A stretch of 64,000 nucleotides of DNA from Microbacter sp049976245 (GTDB lineage Bacteria; Bacteroidota; Bacteroidia; Bacteroidales; Paludibacteraceae). The stretch's first letter is position 1. Each line of letters starts with the position of its first letter. Of the stretch, positions 50,795 through 60,363 are shown one piece after another. A program made the position numbers and the translations under genes. The stretch lies in the NCBI GenBank assembly GCA_049976245.1, contig JBMFIQ010000006.1, forward strand, positions 14,753 through 78,752, read 5' to 3'. The notes below the pieces were generated by a model. The model saw only the letters and a program-made list of their open reading frames with translations, was not told the DNA's origin and did no database searches.

Positions 50795-52177
50795 TCAAAT
50801 TAAATGCATGATGAATGCAGGGAAAATGCTTACAACAAGCAATATCAAAGCCATGCAAAAGACAAGCATTTGATGCATTCGAAGTGGAGCTGGTTGCACA
50901 ATGGGCTCATCGGAATGGGTGAAATACATGGCTGCAACGGGTTTGAAATAGTAGTAAACGCTCACCATGGAGCCCACAATGGCAACAACGACGACACCCA
51001 AATAACCTTGTTCGATGGCAGAGGCAAACAGTTGATATTTTGCTGAGAAACCGATGAGCGGTGGAATACCGGCTAATGAAAGCATGGCCACTGTCATTGA
51101 GAATGCTGCCAATGGATGTTGTTTGCCAAATCCTTGAAACGATTTTAGAAAATAGTTGCCGGTTTGTTTTCGAACCATCATGAGCACCGAAAAGGCAATG
51201 ATGGTTGCCAGCGAATAGGCAGTAGCATAGAGCAAAAGAATTCCCTCCGTATTCCCTTTTACGGCAATCAATGCAATCATCATGTATCCTGCATGAGCTA
51301 TGGCAGAATAAGCCATCATTCGTTTAATGTTGTTTTGATATAATGCGGCAAAGTTTCCATACAAAATGGTGGCTATGGAGACGACAACGATGGTGGTTTT
51401 CCATAAATAATCAATTTCAAGAAGCTCTGAGCTGATAAAACGGAAGATGGCAGCAAAAGCAGCCACTTTGCCCACTGTTGCCATAAAAGCAGTGATTAGT
51501 GTTGGCGATCCTTGATAGACATCGGGTACCCAAAAATGAAAAGGAACGGCTCCGATTTTAAAGATAAATCCAACCGCCATCAGGGCAAGCCCCATGGAAA
51601 ACATCACCGGAATGGCTGTTTGGTGTTGAATGATGTATTCGTGCAGTTGTTCCATGTTGAAAGTGCCGCTCAATCCGTACACAAAAGCAATGCCAAAAAG
51701 TAAAAATGCAGAAGAAACCGATCCGGTTAAGAAATATTTCATGGCTGCTTCGTTGGAATAGCGATCGGTCTTTTTACTACCGGCCAAAAGATAGAGCGAC
51801 AAGGAGAGTGTTTCAATACCTAAAAACAACATTACCAAATTTTCGAAAGCTGTCATCATCAAACCTCCAATCAGCGAAAATAGCATCAAGGCATAAATAT
51901 CTTCTTTGGGTTTGGTCACAGCCTGATAATAGCTTGGTGCAAACATAAAAACCAAACCGGTTGAAATAATCAGCAAAGCATTGAAGGCAATGGTGAAATG
52001 ATCGTTCAGGTACATGTTGTGAACAAAATGAACGGGTTGATTCCATCCAAGTCCATTGACAATCAATGCGGTGATCAATCCGAAAAAAATCAGTGGAAGA
52101 ATTAGTTTCTTCACATGAAATACGCCTAAAAGCAGAACGATGACGGCTGTAATGGATATGACAATGATGGTGTACAT
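50795..52177 (-). CDS. nuoN: NADH-quinone oxidoreductase subunit N
   Basis: 460 residues and about fourteen membrane helices. It is one of three antiporter-like proton-pumping subunits of the complex I membrane arm. The key charged residues occur in the usual helices: Glu in MLFLGIETLSLSLYLL, Lys in FKIGAVPFHFWVPDVYQGSP and Lys in YQNNIKRMMAYSAIAHAGYMMI. It is the last gene of the nuo operon, with an 18-bp gap from nuoM. I see no convincing terminator after it. Confidence 0.96.
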   Translation of the reverse strand: MYTIIVISITAVIVLLLGVFHVKKLILPLIFFGLITALIVNGLGWNQPVHFVHNMYLNDHFTIAFNALLIISTGLVFMFAPSYYQAVTKPKEDIYALMLFSLIGGLMMTAFENLVMLFLGIETLSLSLYLLAGSKKTDRYSNEAAMKYFLTGSVSSAFLLFGIAFVYGLSGTFNMEQLHEYIIQHQTAIPVMFSMGLALMAVGFIFKIGAVPFHFWVPDVYQGSPTLITAFMATVGKVAAFAAIFRFISSELLEIDYLWKTTIVVVSIATILYGNFAALYQNNIKRMMAYSAIAHAGYMMIALIAVKGNTEGILLLYATAYSLATIIAFSVLMMVRKQTGNYFLKSFQGFGKQHPLAAFSMTVAMLSLAGIPPLIGFSAKYQLFASAIEQGYLGVVVVAIVGSMVSVYYYFKPVAAMYFTHSDEPIVQPAPLRMHQMLVFCMALILLVVSIFPAFIMHLI

Positions 52178-52195
52178 GTATGCCTTGTTTTTTTG

Positions 52196-53620
52196 TTAAT
52201 GAACTACGTTTTGAAGCATGGTTAATACAAAGGATGGATAAACGCCTATCAAAAAAATCGTTAATATAATGGGAGTGAACAACAGCATTTCCGACCATGA
52301 TAAATCGGCAAAATGTTCCGTAGCAGTTTGACTTGCTCCATACATTACTTTTTGATACATACGCAACATGTAAACTGCTCCAATAATGATGGTTAATCCG
52401 GCCAACACGGCGATGACCTTGTTGACGCTAAAAAGCCCCAGCAGGATGAGAAATTCGCCTACAAAACTATTGGTAAGTGGCAAGGCAATGTTAGCCAACA
52501 TAATAATCATAAATACGATGCCAAAACGAGGTGCTTGACGTGCAATGCCTCCAAGTTGACTGATAGAATCAGTGTGAGTTCGTTTCACAATGATTGCGTA
52601 ACAGAGAAAAAAGCCTACAATGTTAACACCATGTGAAAAGGATTGCAAAATGCCTCCTTCAATTCCGTAAATGTTATTGGAGAATAATCCTGCTGCAATC
52701 AATGCCACGTGGGCCAATGAGGCAAAGGCAATCATCTTTTTTAAGTTTGGTTGCGTAACGGCAATAACTCCGCCGTAGAGCACTCCAATGATAATGATGG
52801 ACAACACGATGGTTGAACTGTTGAAGATCACTTGTTGAGCCAAGGGAATGAGGAAACGAATGATCCCGTAAAGTCCCATTTTCAACATTAAACCAGCTAA
52901 CAGCATTGAGCCTTGAACCGGCGATGCATTGTATGTCTCAGGTTGCCAGGAGTGAAATGGGAATAATGGAATTTTGATGGCAAAAGCCAGAGCAAAAGCT
53001 AAAAAAACAAGAAGTTGAGCAGAATATGAAAGATGAAGTTGATAGATGTCGGCAAAATTGAACGAATGGGGTGCAGGCGTCTGTGTGTAAAGATAAAGGA
53101 TGGCCACCAACATGAAGAAACTCCCCACAATGGTGTAAATCAAAAATTTTATGCTGATCTTTTTAGCATTCTTGCCGCCCCAACGTGCTGTAATAAAAAA
53201 GATGGGAAGCAGGGTGAACTCCCAAAAAATATAAAACAACAGCAGATTTGAAGCTGTAAAAACTCCAATTAACGAACTTTGCATCAATAAGATCAATGCG
53301 TAAAACGACGATGGCCGTTGCTCTTCTCGATAGGTTGATGCCACAATGATCGGAACCAGCAAGGTGGTCAGTAGGACGAATAAAATGGAAATTCCGTCCA
53401 TCTTAAAGTCAAGCATGATGCCCAGTTGCTGCTGCAGATTGATGCTGGTTGTTAATCCGTTTTGAGGCATTGTCCATACTTCGTAACCTCCAAAAATGGA
53501 GACAAAAAACAATATCGATGAAACGATGGTCGCAATGGTTTTCCCGGTATGCCCGGATCGGATGGCAAAAAGCATTAACGAGGTGAGAAGCGGCAGTATG
53601 ATTAAGAAAAGAATCATCAT
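52196..53620 (-). CDS. nuoM: NADH-quinone oxidoreductase subunit M
   Basis: 474 residues. An antiporter-like membrane subunit with fourteen predicted helices, including FYIFWEFTLLPIFFI (TM5 Glu), FAIKIPLFPFHSWQPETYNASPVQGSMLLAGLMLKMGLYGIIRF (TM7/8 Lys and Lys) and TQPNLKKMIAFASLAHVALI (TM12 Lys). It pumps protons together with NuoL and NuoN. It follows nuoL with a 4-bp gap. Confidence 0.96.
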   Translation of the reverse strand: MMILFLIILPLLTSLMLFAIRSGHTGKTIATIVSSILFFVSIFGGYEVWTMPQNGLTTSINLQQQLGIMLDFKMDGISILFVLLTTLLVPIIVASTYREEQRPSSFYALILLMQSSLIGVFTASNLLLFYIFWEFTLLPIFFITARWGGKNAKKISIKFLIYTIVGSFFMLVAILYLYTQTPAPHSFNFADIYQLHLSYSAQLLVFLAFALAFAIKIPLFPFHSWQPETYNASPVQGSMLLAGLMLKMGLYGIIRFLIPLAQQVIFNSSTIVLSIIIIGVLYGGVIAVTQPNLKKMIAFASLAHVALIAAGLFSNNIYGIEGGILQSFSHGVNIVGFFLCYAIIVKRTHTDSISQLGGIARQAPRFGIVFMIIMLANIALPLTNSFVGEFLILLGLFSVNKVIAVLAGLTIIIGAVYMLRMYQKVMYGASQTATEHFADLSWSEMLLFTPIILTIFLIGVYPSFVLTMLQNVVH

Positions 53621-53624
53621 GAAT

Positions 53625-55541
53625 CTATCGAATAAAATTAATAATTAAAATTGCTAAAATGCTAAAAACCATAATAATAAGGTAAAATCCAACGTTGCCG
53701 GTTTGGAGAAGACGAAGTTTTTCGCCTGCCAGCAGGGTGTTGTCTCCAATGGCATTGACAAAACGATTGATGACCTTCTGATCAATGAATTCCCTGATGA
53801 ACTTGGATAATTGCATGGTGGGACGCACTACGGTGAAGTCATAAATGTCGTCAAAGTAAAACTTGCGGGCCATGATTTTTTCCCACCATGAGAGATTGTC
53901 GTTGATTGGTTTCACGGCAAAAAGAACATACATCCAACCAATGAACAAAGCAATGATTAGTAACGGAATTGTCAAAGTCAGCCATTCAAATGTTGAGCTG
54001 ATCGGTTGATAGACCACATGATTTAATTGGGTTGCGGTGGCAAAGACGGGAGCGAGATAATTTGAAAAAAGCTGAACATCATCCAAAATCTTCGGCCATT
54101 GCACCAATCCGCCAATGATGGACAATAAAGCCAAAACCATCATCGGGATCGTCATCACAAAGGGCGATTCGTGGATATGTCCCATTGATTTGACTTTTTG
54201 ACTTTCCGGTGCATAAAAAACCGCAAACAAGAGTCTGAACATGTACAATGTGGTCAGCAGGGCAATCACCGTGGTGATCAATCCGATCATGGTGTTTTGT
54301 TCATAAGCTGCCGACAGAATGTACTCTTTTGAAAAGAAACCCGCAAAAGGTGGAATTCCCGAAATTGCCAGTGTACCGACAAAAAAGAGAAAAAAAGTCA
54401 ATGGAATCTTTTTCTTCAGTCCACCCATATTTCGAATGTCTTGTTCCTGATTCAGAGCATGTATGACACTACCGGCGGCCATAAAAAGCAATGCTTTGAA
54501 AAAGGCATGCATGGTTAAATGAAACATAGCACCGGAGAATGATCCCAGTCCCAGTGCAATAAACATAAATCCCAACTGACTCACGGTGGAGTAGGCCAAT
54601 ATTTTTTTGATGTCATGTTGATAGATGGCTATCAACCCGCTGATGAGTGCGGTAACCAGTCCAATGATCAAAATGAGGTGCATCGTCAGAGGCGAGAGTA
54701 CAAAAATAACGCTCGAACGGGCAATCAAATAAACGCCGGCCGTAACCATCGTAGCAGCATGAATAAGTGCCGAAACGGGAGTAGGTCCGGCCATGGCATC
54801 GGGCAACCAGGTAAACAAAGGTATTTGGGCACTTTTGCCGATTGCACCCATGAGCAATCCAAGGGTAATGATTAACAATGCAGTGTTTCCTGATGGCATT
54901 TTTGCGGCTTCGGTTGCTATTGTTTGGATGTCAAGGGTTTTGAAGGTGTGAAACAACATGAAAATGCCAATCAAAAAACCCAAATCACCAATGCGATTCA
55001 TGATGAATGCTTTTTTGGCAGCATTGTTGTTGAGATGATCTTTGTACCAAAAACCAATAAGCAGATAGGAGCAGAGTCCAACGCCTTCCCATCCGATGAA
55101 CAGCATCAGGTAATTTGAACTCATCACCAAAATCAACATGAAGAAAATAAAGAGATTCATGTATGAAAAAAAACGGTGAATGCCATCATCATGGCGCATG
55201 TAACCGATGGAATAAACATGAATCAGCCATCCAACCACGTTCACCACAAACAACATGACTATGGTTAATGCGTCAATGGAAACAGAAAAGGGAATGGAAA
55301 TGTTTGCAAATTGAATCCATTCAAACAAGTTAAATTGTAACGGTTGATGTGTGGTGTTTAAATATTGCCACAATACAAAGGTGATGATTACATTCAAAAA
55401 CACAAAAGTAGAAGCGATGATTCCTGCCCATTTTGGGGCCATTCGTCGGGTGAATAGTCCGACGAAAAGAAAGCCAATGAGCGGAAAGAGCAACATCCAC
55501 GTTGCCATCCATTGCATGTCATTAAGGGTTGTCGTTACCAT
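53625..55541 (-). CDS. nuoL: NADH-quinone oxidoreductase subunit L
   Basis: 638 residues with about sixteen membrane helices. It is the most distal antiporter-like subunit. LMLFIGWEGVGLCSYLLIGFW carries the TM5 Glu, and the TM7 and TM8 segment is SAQIPLFTWLPDAMAGPTPVSALIHAATMVTAGVYLIAR. HDIKKILAYSTVSQLGFMFIALG carries the TM12 Lys. The C-terminal ~100 residues would form the long amphipathic HL helix that lies along NuoM and NuoN. The start overlaps the nuoK end by 7 bp. Confidence 0.96.
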   Translation of the reverse strand: MVTTTLNDMQWMATWMLLFPLIGFLFVGLFTRRMAPKWAGIIASTFVFLNVIITFVLWQYLNTTHQPLQFNLFEWIQFANISIPFSVSIDALTIVMLFVVNVVGWLIHVYSIGYMRHDDGIHRFFSYMNLFIFFMLILVMSSNYLMLFIGWEGVGLCSYLLIGFWYKDHLNNNAAKKAFIMNRIGDLGFLIGIFMLFHTFKTLDIQTIATEAAKMPSGNTALLIITLGLLMGAIGKSAQIPLFTWLPDAMAGPTPVSALIHAATMVTAGVYLIARSSVIFVLSPLTMHLILIIGLVTALISGLIAIYQHDIKKILAYSTVSQLGFMFIALGLGSFSGAMFHLTMHAFFKALLFMAAGSVIHALNQEQDIRNMGGLKKKIPLTFFLFFVGTLAISGIPPFAGFFSKEYILSAAYEQNTMIGLITTVIALLTTLYMFRLLFAVFYAPESQKVKSMGHIHESPFVMTIPMMVLALLSIIGGLVQWPKILDDVQLFSNYLAPVFATATQLNHVVYQPISSTFEWLTLTIPLLIIALFIGWMYVLFAVKPINDNLSWWEKIMARKFYFDDIYDFTVVRPTMQLSKFIREFIDQKVINRFVNAIGDNTLLAGEKLRLLQTGNVGFYLIIMVFSILAILIINFIR

Positions 55542-55864
55542 TTCAATCGATTTAGAATGTGAATATCAATGGAATTTGAAGATCGATAGATGCTGATTAA
55601 TAATGCCAGACCGATGGCAATTTCGGCGGCAGCTACTACCATGATAAAAAACACAAATATTTGTCCCGACGAATCGTTGCGATAGGCCGAGAATGCAGCC
55701 AACAACACATTGGCCGAGTTAAGCATCAACTCGATGGACATGAAAATGGTCAGTGCGTTTCGCTTTACTAAAATGCCAATCACGCCAATGCTGAAAAGCG
55801 CTGAACAAAAAATGATGTAATACATCAACGGAATCATTTGAAGTGGATGAGTGACTGTTTCCAT
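55535..55864 (-). CDS. nuoK: NADH-quinone oxidoreductase subunit K
   Basis: 109 residues and three membrane helices (YYIIFCSALFSIGVIGIL, IELMLNSANVLLAAFSAY, FVFFIMVVAAAEIAIGLALL). The conserved Glu residues of the antiporter-like channel are in SIELMLN and AAAEIAIG. It ends inside the start of nuoL and begins 4 bp after the nuoJ stop. Confidence 0.94.
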   Translation of the reverse strand: METVTHPLQMIPLMYYIIFCSALFSIGVIGILVKRNALTIFMSIELMLNSANVLLAAFSAYRNDSSGQIFVFFIMVVAAAEIAIGLALLISIYRSSNSIDIHILNRLKW

Positions 55865-55868
55865 GCGT

Positions 55869-56369
55869 TTATTTTTTATGTTTATCTCCTAACATCACGG
55901 CACCAACCATGGCCGAAAGAAAAAGTATGGATGAGAGTTCAAACGGCAATAAATATTCGGTAAACAACACATTTCCAAGATTTTTGACCAACCCTGCCTG
56001 ACTTAAATTTGGATTGATGGTGATGACTAAATCAGTTGATTTGACCGAAGCCACCAAGACAACGAAAAGAAGACCTCCGGCAATAACGGTTGTCAATCTC
56101 ATGAGATGACTTTTGGAAAATTGGCCTGTCTTGTTTAAGTTGAGTAACATCACCGTGAAAAGAAACAGCACCATGATGGCTCCTGCATACACAATCACAT
56201 GTACGACAGCTAAAAATTGAGCATTCAGCAAAATATAATGCCCGGCTAATGTGAAAAAAGTGAGGGTTAAATATAGAACGCTGTGAACCGGGTTTTTGGT
56301 AATCAAGACCATCGAAGCCGCCCACAATGCCACGACACTTAAAAATATAAAAAGATACAGTTGAAACAT
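55869..56369 (-). CDS. nuoJ: NADH-quinone oxidoreductase subunit J
   Basis: 166 residues and five membrane helices from the ATG at 56369 (MFQLYLFIFLSVVALW). A frame open further upstream would overlap nuoI by 95 bp with non-homologous basic sequence and is rejected. AVVHVIVYAGAIMVLFLFTVMLLNL is the family's conserved third-helix region with the pi-bulge Tyr. It starts 4 bp after the nuoI stop. Confidence 0.94.
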   Translation of the reverse strand: MFQLYLFIFLSVVALWAASMVLITKNPVHSVLYLTLTFFTLAGHYILLNAQFLAVVHVIVYAGAIMVLFLFTVMLLNLNKTGQFSKSHLMRLTTVIAGGLLFVVLVASVKSTDLVITINPNLSQAGLVKNLGNVLFTEYLLPFELSSILFLSAMVGAVMLGDKHKK

Positions 56370-56373
56370 GGGT

Positions 56374-56964
56374 TTATTGATTATGAAGTTTCGTTTTATC
56401 CTTTTTGAAAGCCAATACTTCCGGTGTTTGTCTTTTGGAAACATCGATGCGCGCATCAATAGGTTCAAGCAGTTTCTCTTTCCCGTAAATAAAATCGGTG
56501 CGGCTTACTTCACTCGGTACAAAGCGTTCGGTCAGAAAAATAGCTTCTTTGGGACAGGCCGTCTCGCAATCGCCGCAATAAATGCAACGGAGCATGTTGA
56601 TTTCATAAACAGCCGCATATTTTTCTTCACGGTACAGATGTTTCTCATTTTCTTTACGTTCTTTTGCAATCATCGTGATGGCTTCGGCCGGACATGCCAA
56701 TGCACAAAGTCCGCAAGCCGTGCATCGTTCCCTTCCTTCGTCATCGCGTTTTAAAACATGCATTCCTCTGTATATGGGCGACACTGGCCGTTTTACTTCA
56801 GGATATTGAATGGTTGTTTTTTTGCGGAACAAATGGGTAAACGTTACATACATCCCTTTGGCTATGGCCGGCAGATACATCCGTTCCCAAAACGTCATTT
56901 GTTTCTTTGAAACCAATTTTGATCGGGTGGTGAGTTTTATGATATCGTGTTGTTGCTCCTTCAT
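56374..56964 (-). CDS. nuoI: NADH-quinone oxidoreductase subunit I
   Basis: 196 residues from the ATG at 56964 (MKEQQHDIIKL); a TTG at 57021 is a weaker alternative. Two 4Fe-4S sites (N6a and N6b) are formed by CTACGLCALACP and CIYCGDCETACP. FTHLFRKKTTIQYPE and RGMHVLKRDDEGRERC are the family's N-terminal landmarks. It carries electrons from the peripheral arm toward N2 in NuoB. Confidence 0.95.
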   Translation of the reverse strand: MKEQQHDIIKLTTRSKLVSKKQMTFWERMYLPAIAKGMYVTFTHLFRKKTTIQYPEVKRPVSPIYRGMHVLKRDDEGRERCTACGLCALACPAEAITMIAKERKENEKHLYREEKYAAVYEINMLRCIYCGDCETACPKEAIFLTERFVPSEVSRTDFIYGKEKLLEPIDARIDVSKRQTPEVLAFKKDKTKLHNQ

Positions 56965-57030
56965 GATCGGTTGAGTTTGTTTTAACGGTTCTTCTCCTGC
57001 GTTGTGTCTTTTGAGCCGCAATTCGCTTGT

Positions 57031-58056
57031 TTAATGGTTGAACAGATGATAAAATAATCCGGTCACAATCATATTGACAATGGCCCAAGGCAACAATATT
57101 TTCCAACCAAAACGCATCAACTGATCGTAACGAAACCGCGGCAAAGTCCATCGTACCCACATGAATAAAAACATAAAAAAACTGATTTTGATAAAAAATA
57201 CAACTACTTCAACCAGCGATAACCAATTGCCTGTCAAGCCTAATTGATCCATGAACGGGAAATTGTATCCTCCAAGGTAAAGTGTAGAAATGACTGCAGA
57301 GGAGACAAACATGTTGATGTATTCCGAGAAAAGATAAAATCCCAACTTCATTGAACTGTATTCCGTATGATATCCGCCAATCAGTTCAGAATCGGCTTCT
57401 GGTAAGTCAAATGGAGTTCGGTTGCATTCGGCAAAGGCGCTGATCAGGAAAACTAAAAATCCGATGGGTTGATACCAGATGTTCCAATGAAACCCGTGTT
57501 GCTCTTCCACAATGGATGATAAATTCATTGATCCTGTTGTCATCACAATGGCAATGATTGACATGCCCATGGCAAGTTCATAGCTGATCATTTGTGAAGC
57601 GGAACGTACAGCACCCATCAGGGCATATTTATTGTTGGATGACCAGCCGCCAATCATGATGCCGTAAACGCCAATGGAGGTGACGGCAAAAATGTATAGA
57701 ATGCCGATATTGACGTCGGTTACCTGCAGTGGAAATGTTTTATCGCCGATGATCAGCGAACCTCCCCAAGGAATAACAGCGCTGCCGAGCAACGCCACAA
57801 ACATTGTCAGTGATGGCCCTAAGATGTATAAAAATTTGTCGGCCGTGACCGGCATGAACTCTTCCTTAAAGAACAATTTAACGCCGTCGGCCACCGGTTG
57901 CAGAATTCCCCAAGGTCCTGCTCTGTTAGGGCCTAAACGATCTTGAAAGTATCCGGCAATTTTTCGTTCGATCAGGGTGGCATACATGGCAATCACCAAA
58001 CTGACCAGCAGGATGACAATGATTAATGCTGTTTTAAAAAGAATGTAAACGTTCAT
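57031..58056 (-). CDS. nuoH: NADH-quinone oxidoreductase subunit H
   Basis: 341 residues with eight or nine membrane helices. It joins the peripheral and membrane arms and lines the quinone chamber. The hallmarks are ERKIAGYFQDRLGPNRAGPWGILQPVADGVKLFFKE, FAECNRTPFDLPEADSELIGGYHTEYSSMKLGFYLFSEYINMF and RWTLPRFRYDQLMRFGWK. It starts 1 bp after the nuoG stop. Confidence 0.97.
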   Translation of the reverse strand: MNVYILFKTALIIVILLVSLVIAMYATLIERKIAGYFQDRLGPNRAGPWGILQPVADGVKLFFKEEFMPVTADKFLYILGPSLTMFVALLGSAVIPWGGSLIIGDKTFPLQVTDVNIGILYIFAVTSIGVYGIMIGGWSSNNKYALMGAVRSASQMISYELAMGMSIIAIVMTTGSMNLSSIVEEQHGFHWNIWYQPIGFLVFLISAFAECNRTPFDLPEADSELIGGYHTEYSSMKLGFYLFSEYINMFVSSAVISTLYLGGYNFPFMDQLGLTGNWLSLVEVVVFFIKISFFMFLFMWVRWTLPRFRYDQLMRFGWKILLPWAIVNMIVTGLFYHLFNH

Positions 58057-58057
58057 A

Positions 58058-59017
58058 TTATTCCATTGTTCTTTTTAAAGGATTGATTTTGTGAGGCTTG
58101 GAAAGCTTGGTATAGTGGTTTTGATTGATCACCGATGATGTTTCAATACGTCTTGGCCCTTCAATAATCCAGTCGTTTTTGTCCAATTTTTCATAACGAC
58201 ATTCGTTACAAATGAAATCTTCTACTTCGCCGTATTGATTACGCCGTCCCGTGACACGATAAATCTCATCGCCACGCATCCAAAGGGTCACTTTCCCGGA
58301 ACATTTGCTGCATTCTCGATGAGCGTCCATGGGTTTCAGAAACCATACTCTGTTTTTGAAACGGAATGGTTTGTCAGTCAATGCGCCTACGGGACACACA
58401 TCGATCAGATTCCCGGAAAAATCATTTTCAACGGCTTGTTCAATAAAAGTTGAGATTTCTGAACGGTCACCTCGATACAACACGCCATGCAGCCGTTGAT
58501 GGGTGAGTTGATCAGCCAGATAAACGCAGCGATAACAAAGGATGCAGCGGTTGGGATGAAATTGGATCAACGATCCGATGTCAATTGGGTCGTAGGTGCG
58601 TTTTTCTTCTTCAAATCGTGACTCAGGCGATCCATGCTTGTAATTGAGATTTTGCAAATCACATTCTCCGGCCTGATCACATACGGGACAATCCAACGGG
58701 TGATTGATCAACAAAAATTCAACTACAGCTTTGCGGGCTTCTATCACTTCCGGTGAGGTGATGTTTTGTACCACCATGCCATCCATGACTTCTGTTCGGC
58801 ACGATGCTACCAATTTTGGCATCGGACGCGGATCCTTGGCTGATCCTTGTACCACTTTAACCATGCAGGTACGACATTTACCGCCGCTGTTTTCAATTTT
58901 TGAATGATAGCACATGGTAGGAGGCACAATGTCACCACCAATTAAGCGCGCAGCCTGAAGAATGGTTGTTCCTTCTTCTACCTCAATCGTATGATTATCA
59001 ATGGTTACTTTGAGCAT
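58058..59017 (-). CDS. nuoG: NADH-quinone oxidoreductase subunit G, short form
   Basis: Only 319 residues, where most NuoG proteins have ~700-900. The iron-sulfur part is complete: 2Fe-2S N1b at Cys36, Cys48, Cys51, Cys73; 4Fe-4S N5 at His106, Cys110, Cys113, Cys119; N4 at Cys158, Cys161, Cys164, Cys208. The start of the molybdopterin-type domain keeps four Cys (236, 239, 270, 273), but the large inactive Mo-like domain is missing. The frame ends with a normal stop 1 bp before nuoH, so this is not a frameshift. Short NuoG is the usual form in many Bacteroidota. Confidence 0.94.
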   Translation of the reverse strand: MLKVTIDNHTIEVEEGTTILQAARLIGGDIVPPTMCYHSKIENSGGKCRTCMVKVVQGSAKDPRPMPKLVASCRTEVMDGMVVQNITSPEVIEARKAVVEFLLINHPLDCPVCDQAGECDLQNLNYKHGSPESRFEEEKRTYDPIDIGSLIQFHPNRCILCYRCVYLADQLTHQRLHGVLYRGDRSEISTFIEQAVENDFSGNLIDVCPVGALTDKPFRFKNRVWFLKPMDAHRECSKCSGKVTLWMRGDEIYRVTGRRNQYGEVEDFICNECRYEKLDKNDWIIEGPRRIETSSVINQNHYTKLSKPHKINPLKRTME

Positions 59018-59022
59018 AAGAA

Positions 59023-60363
59023 TTACACTTTTTGGTATTTCAACAACGAACCGTGTTTGATGTTGCGCACAATGTCGGGATAATTGACATGAAATTCAAA
59101 TTCATCACGAAAATGACGAATGGCTGCTGCAACTGGCCATGCAGCCGCATCGCCAAGCGGACAAATGGTATTTCCTTCGATGTGCGACGAAATGCTCACC
59201 AGCAAGTCAATGTCTTTCATTCTTCCTTCACCGTGTTCAATCCGGTAAAGTACGCTATCCATCCAGCCTGTACCTTCGCGACAAGGCGAACATTGTCCGC
59301 ATGATTCGTGATGGTAAAATCGAGAAAAATTATAGGTGTTGCGAACGATGCAGTCATCTTCGTCAAATACAATGAATCCGCCTGATCCCAACATAGATCC
59401 ACTTTCAAACCCTCCATCGGCCAACGATTCGTAACTCAGCAGCCGTGGCTCGCCTTTGGCTGTGTTCAAAATTAAGGTTTTGGGCAATATGGGAACGGAT
59501 GATCCGCCCGGTACCACGGCTTTTAATGCTTTTCCGTCGCGTATGCCTCCGCAATAGGCATCGCTGTATATAAATGTTTCTACCGGCAGTCCGAGTTCAA
59601 TTTCATACACTCCGGGTCGATTGACATGACCGCAGGCCGAAATAAGTTTTGTGCCGGTACTCTTGCCAATGCCAATCTTCGAAAAACTTTCTCCGCCATG
59701 TTGAACAATCCATCCGATGTTGGCTAATGTTTCTACATTGTTAACGACCGTAGGCGATTCGTAAAGCCCTTTGACAGCAGGAAAAGGTGGTTTCAGTCGC
59801 GGATTTCCGCGCTTACCTTCCAACGATTCTAACAATGCAGTTTCTTCTCCGCAAATGTAGGCGCCGGCTCCACAATGAACATAAACATCCAGGTCATACG
59901 AAGTCCCTAAAATGTTTTTTCCCAATAAATGATGTTGATAGCAGGCTTTGATTGCTTCGTTCAATATGCCGACAATGTATTTGTATTCGCCTCTTACATA
60001 TATGTATGCGGTATGGGCTTCCAAGGCGTACGAAGCACAAATGATGCCTTCAATCAGTCGATGAGGAATGTGCTCCATCAAATAACGATCTTTGAAGGTA
60101 CCAGGTTCACTTTCGTCGGCATTGCAAACCAAATAATGTGGTTTGCTGCTTTTTTTGTCTATAAAACTCCATTTCAATCCCGTAGGGAAACCGGCTCCGC
60201 CTCTTCCACGCAATCCCGAAATTTTTACCTCATTGACTACTTCGTCGGGAGTCATTGTTTTCAAGGCTTTCTCAACCGACTGATAACCGCCATGTTGCCT
60301 ATAAACCTCAAACTGACGTATATCGGGTATGTCAATGTTTTCTAAGATAATCTTGTTTTCCAT
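59023..60363 (-). CDS. nuoF: NADH-quinone oxidoreductase subunit F
   Basis: 446 residues. The NADH- and FMN-binding subunit, with GLRGRGGAGFPTGLKW (~50-65), VCNADESEPGTFKDR and CGAGAYICGEETALLESLEG. The 4Fe-4S N3 site is CGQCSPC (Cys ~355, 358, 361) with the fourth Cys in TICPLGD (~401). It accepts hydride from NADH and passes electrons on through N3. Its start overlaps nuoE by 22 bp. Confidence 0.97.
   Translation of the reverse strand: MENKIILENIDIPDIRQFEVYRQHGGYQSVEKALKTMTPDEVVNEVKISGLRGRGGAGFPTGLKWSFIDKKSSKPHYLVCNADESEPGTFKDRYLMEHIPHRLIEGIICASYALEAHTAYIYVRGEYKYIVGILNEAIKACYQHHLLGKNILGTSYDLDVYVHCGAGAYICGEETALLESLEGKRGNPRLKPPFPAVKGLYESPTVVNNVETLANIGWIVQHGGESFSKIGIGKSTGTKLISACGHVNRPGVYEIELGLPVETFIYSDAYCGGIRDGKALKAVVPGGSSVPILPKTLILNTAKGEPRLLSYESLADGGFESGSMLGSGGFIVFDEDDCIVRNTYNFSRFYHHESCGQCSPCREGTGWMDSVLYRIEHGEGRMKDIDLLVSISSHIEGNTICPLGDAAAWPVAAAIRHFRDEFEFHVNYPDIVRNIKHGSLLKYQKV

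Noticed and set aside
55855..55885. Repeat-like CATGCGTTTATTTTTT at the nuoK start
   Set aside because: It matches only the first bases of the dispersed repeat and lies within coding and start sequence of nuoJ/nuoK; probably chance.
56370..56468. N-terminal extension of NuoJ overlapping nuoI
   Set aside because: The extra residues are basic, overlap nuoI by 95 bp and precede a good ATG that begins the first membrane helix.
58058..59017. nuoG as a truncated pseudogene
   Set aside because: The frame ends 1 bp before nuoH, all cluster ligands are kept, and the short form is standard in Bacteroidota.
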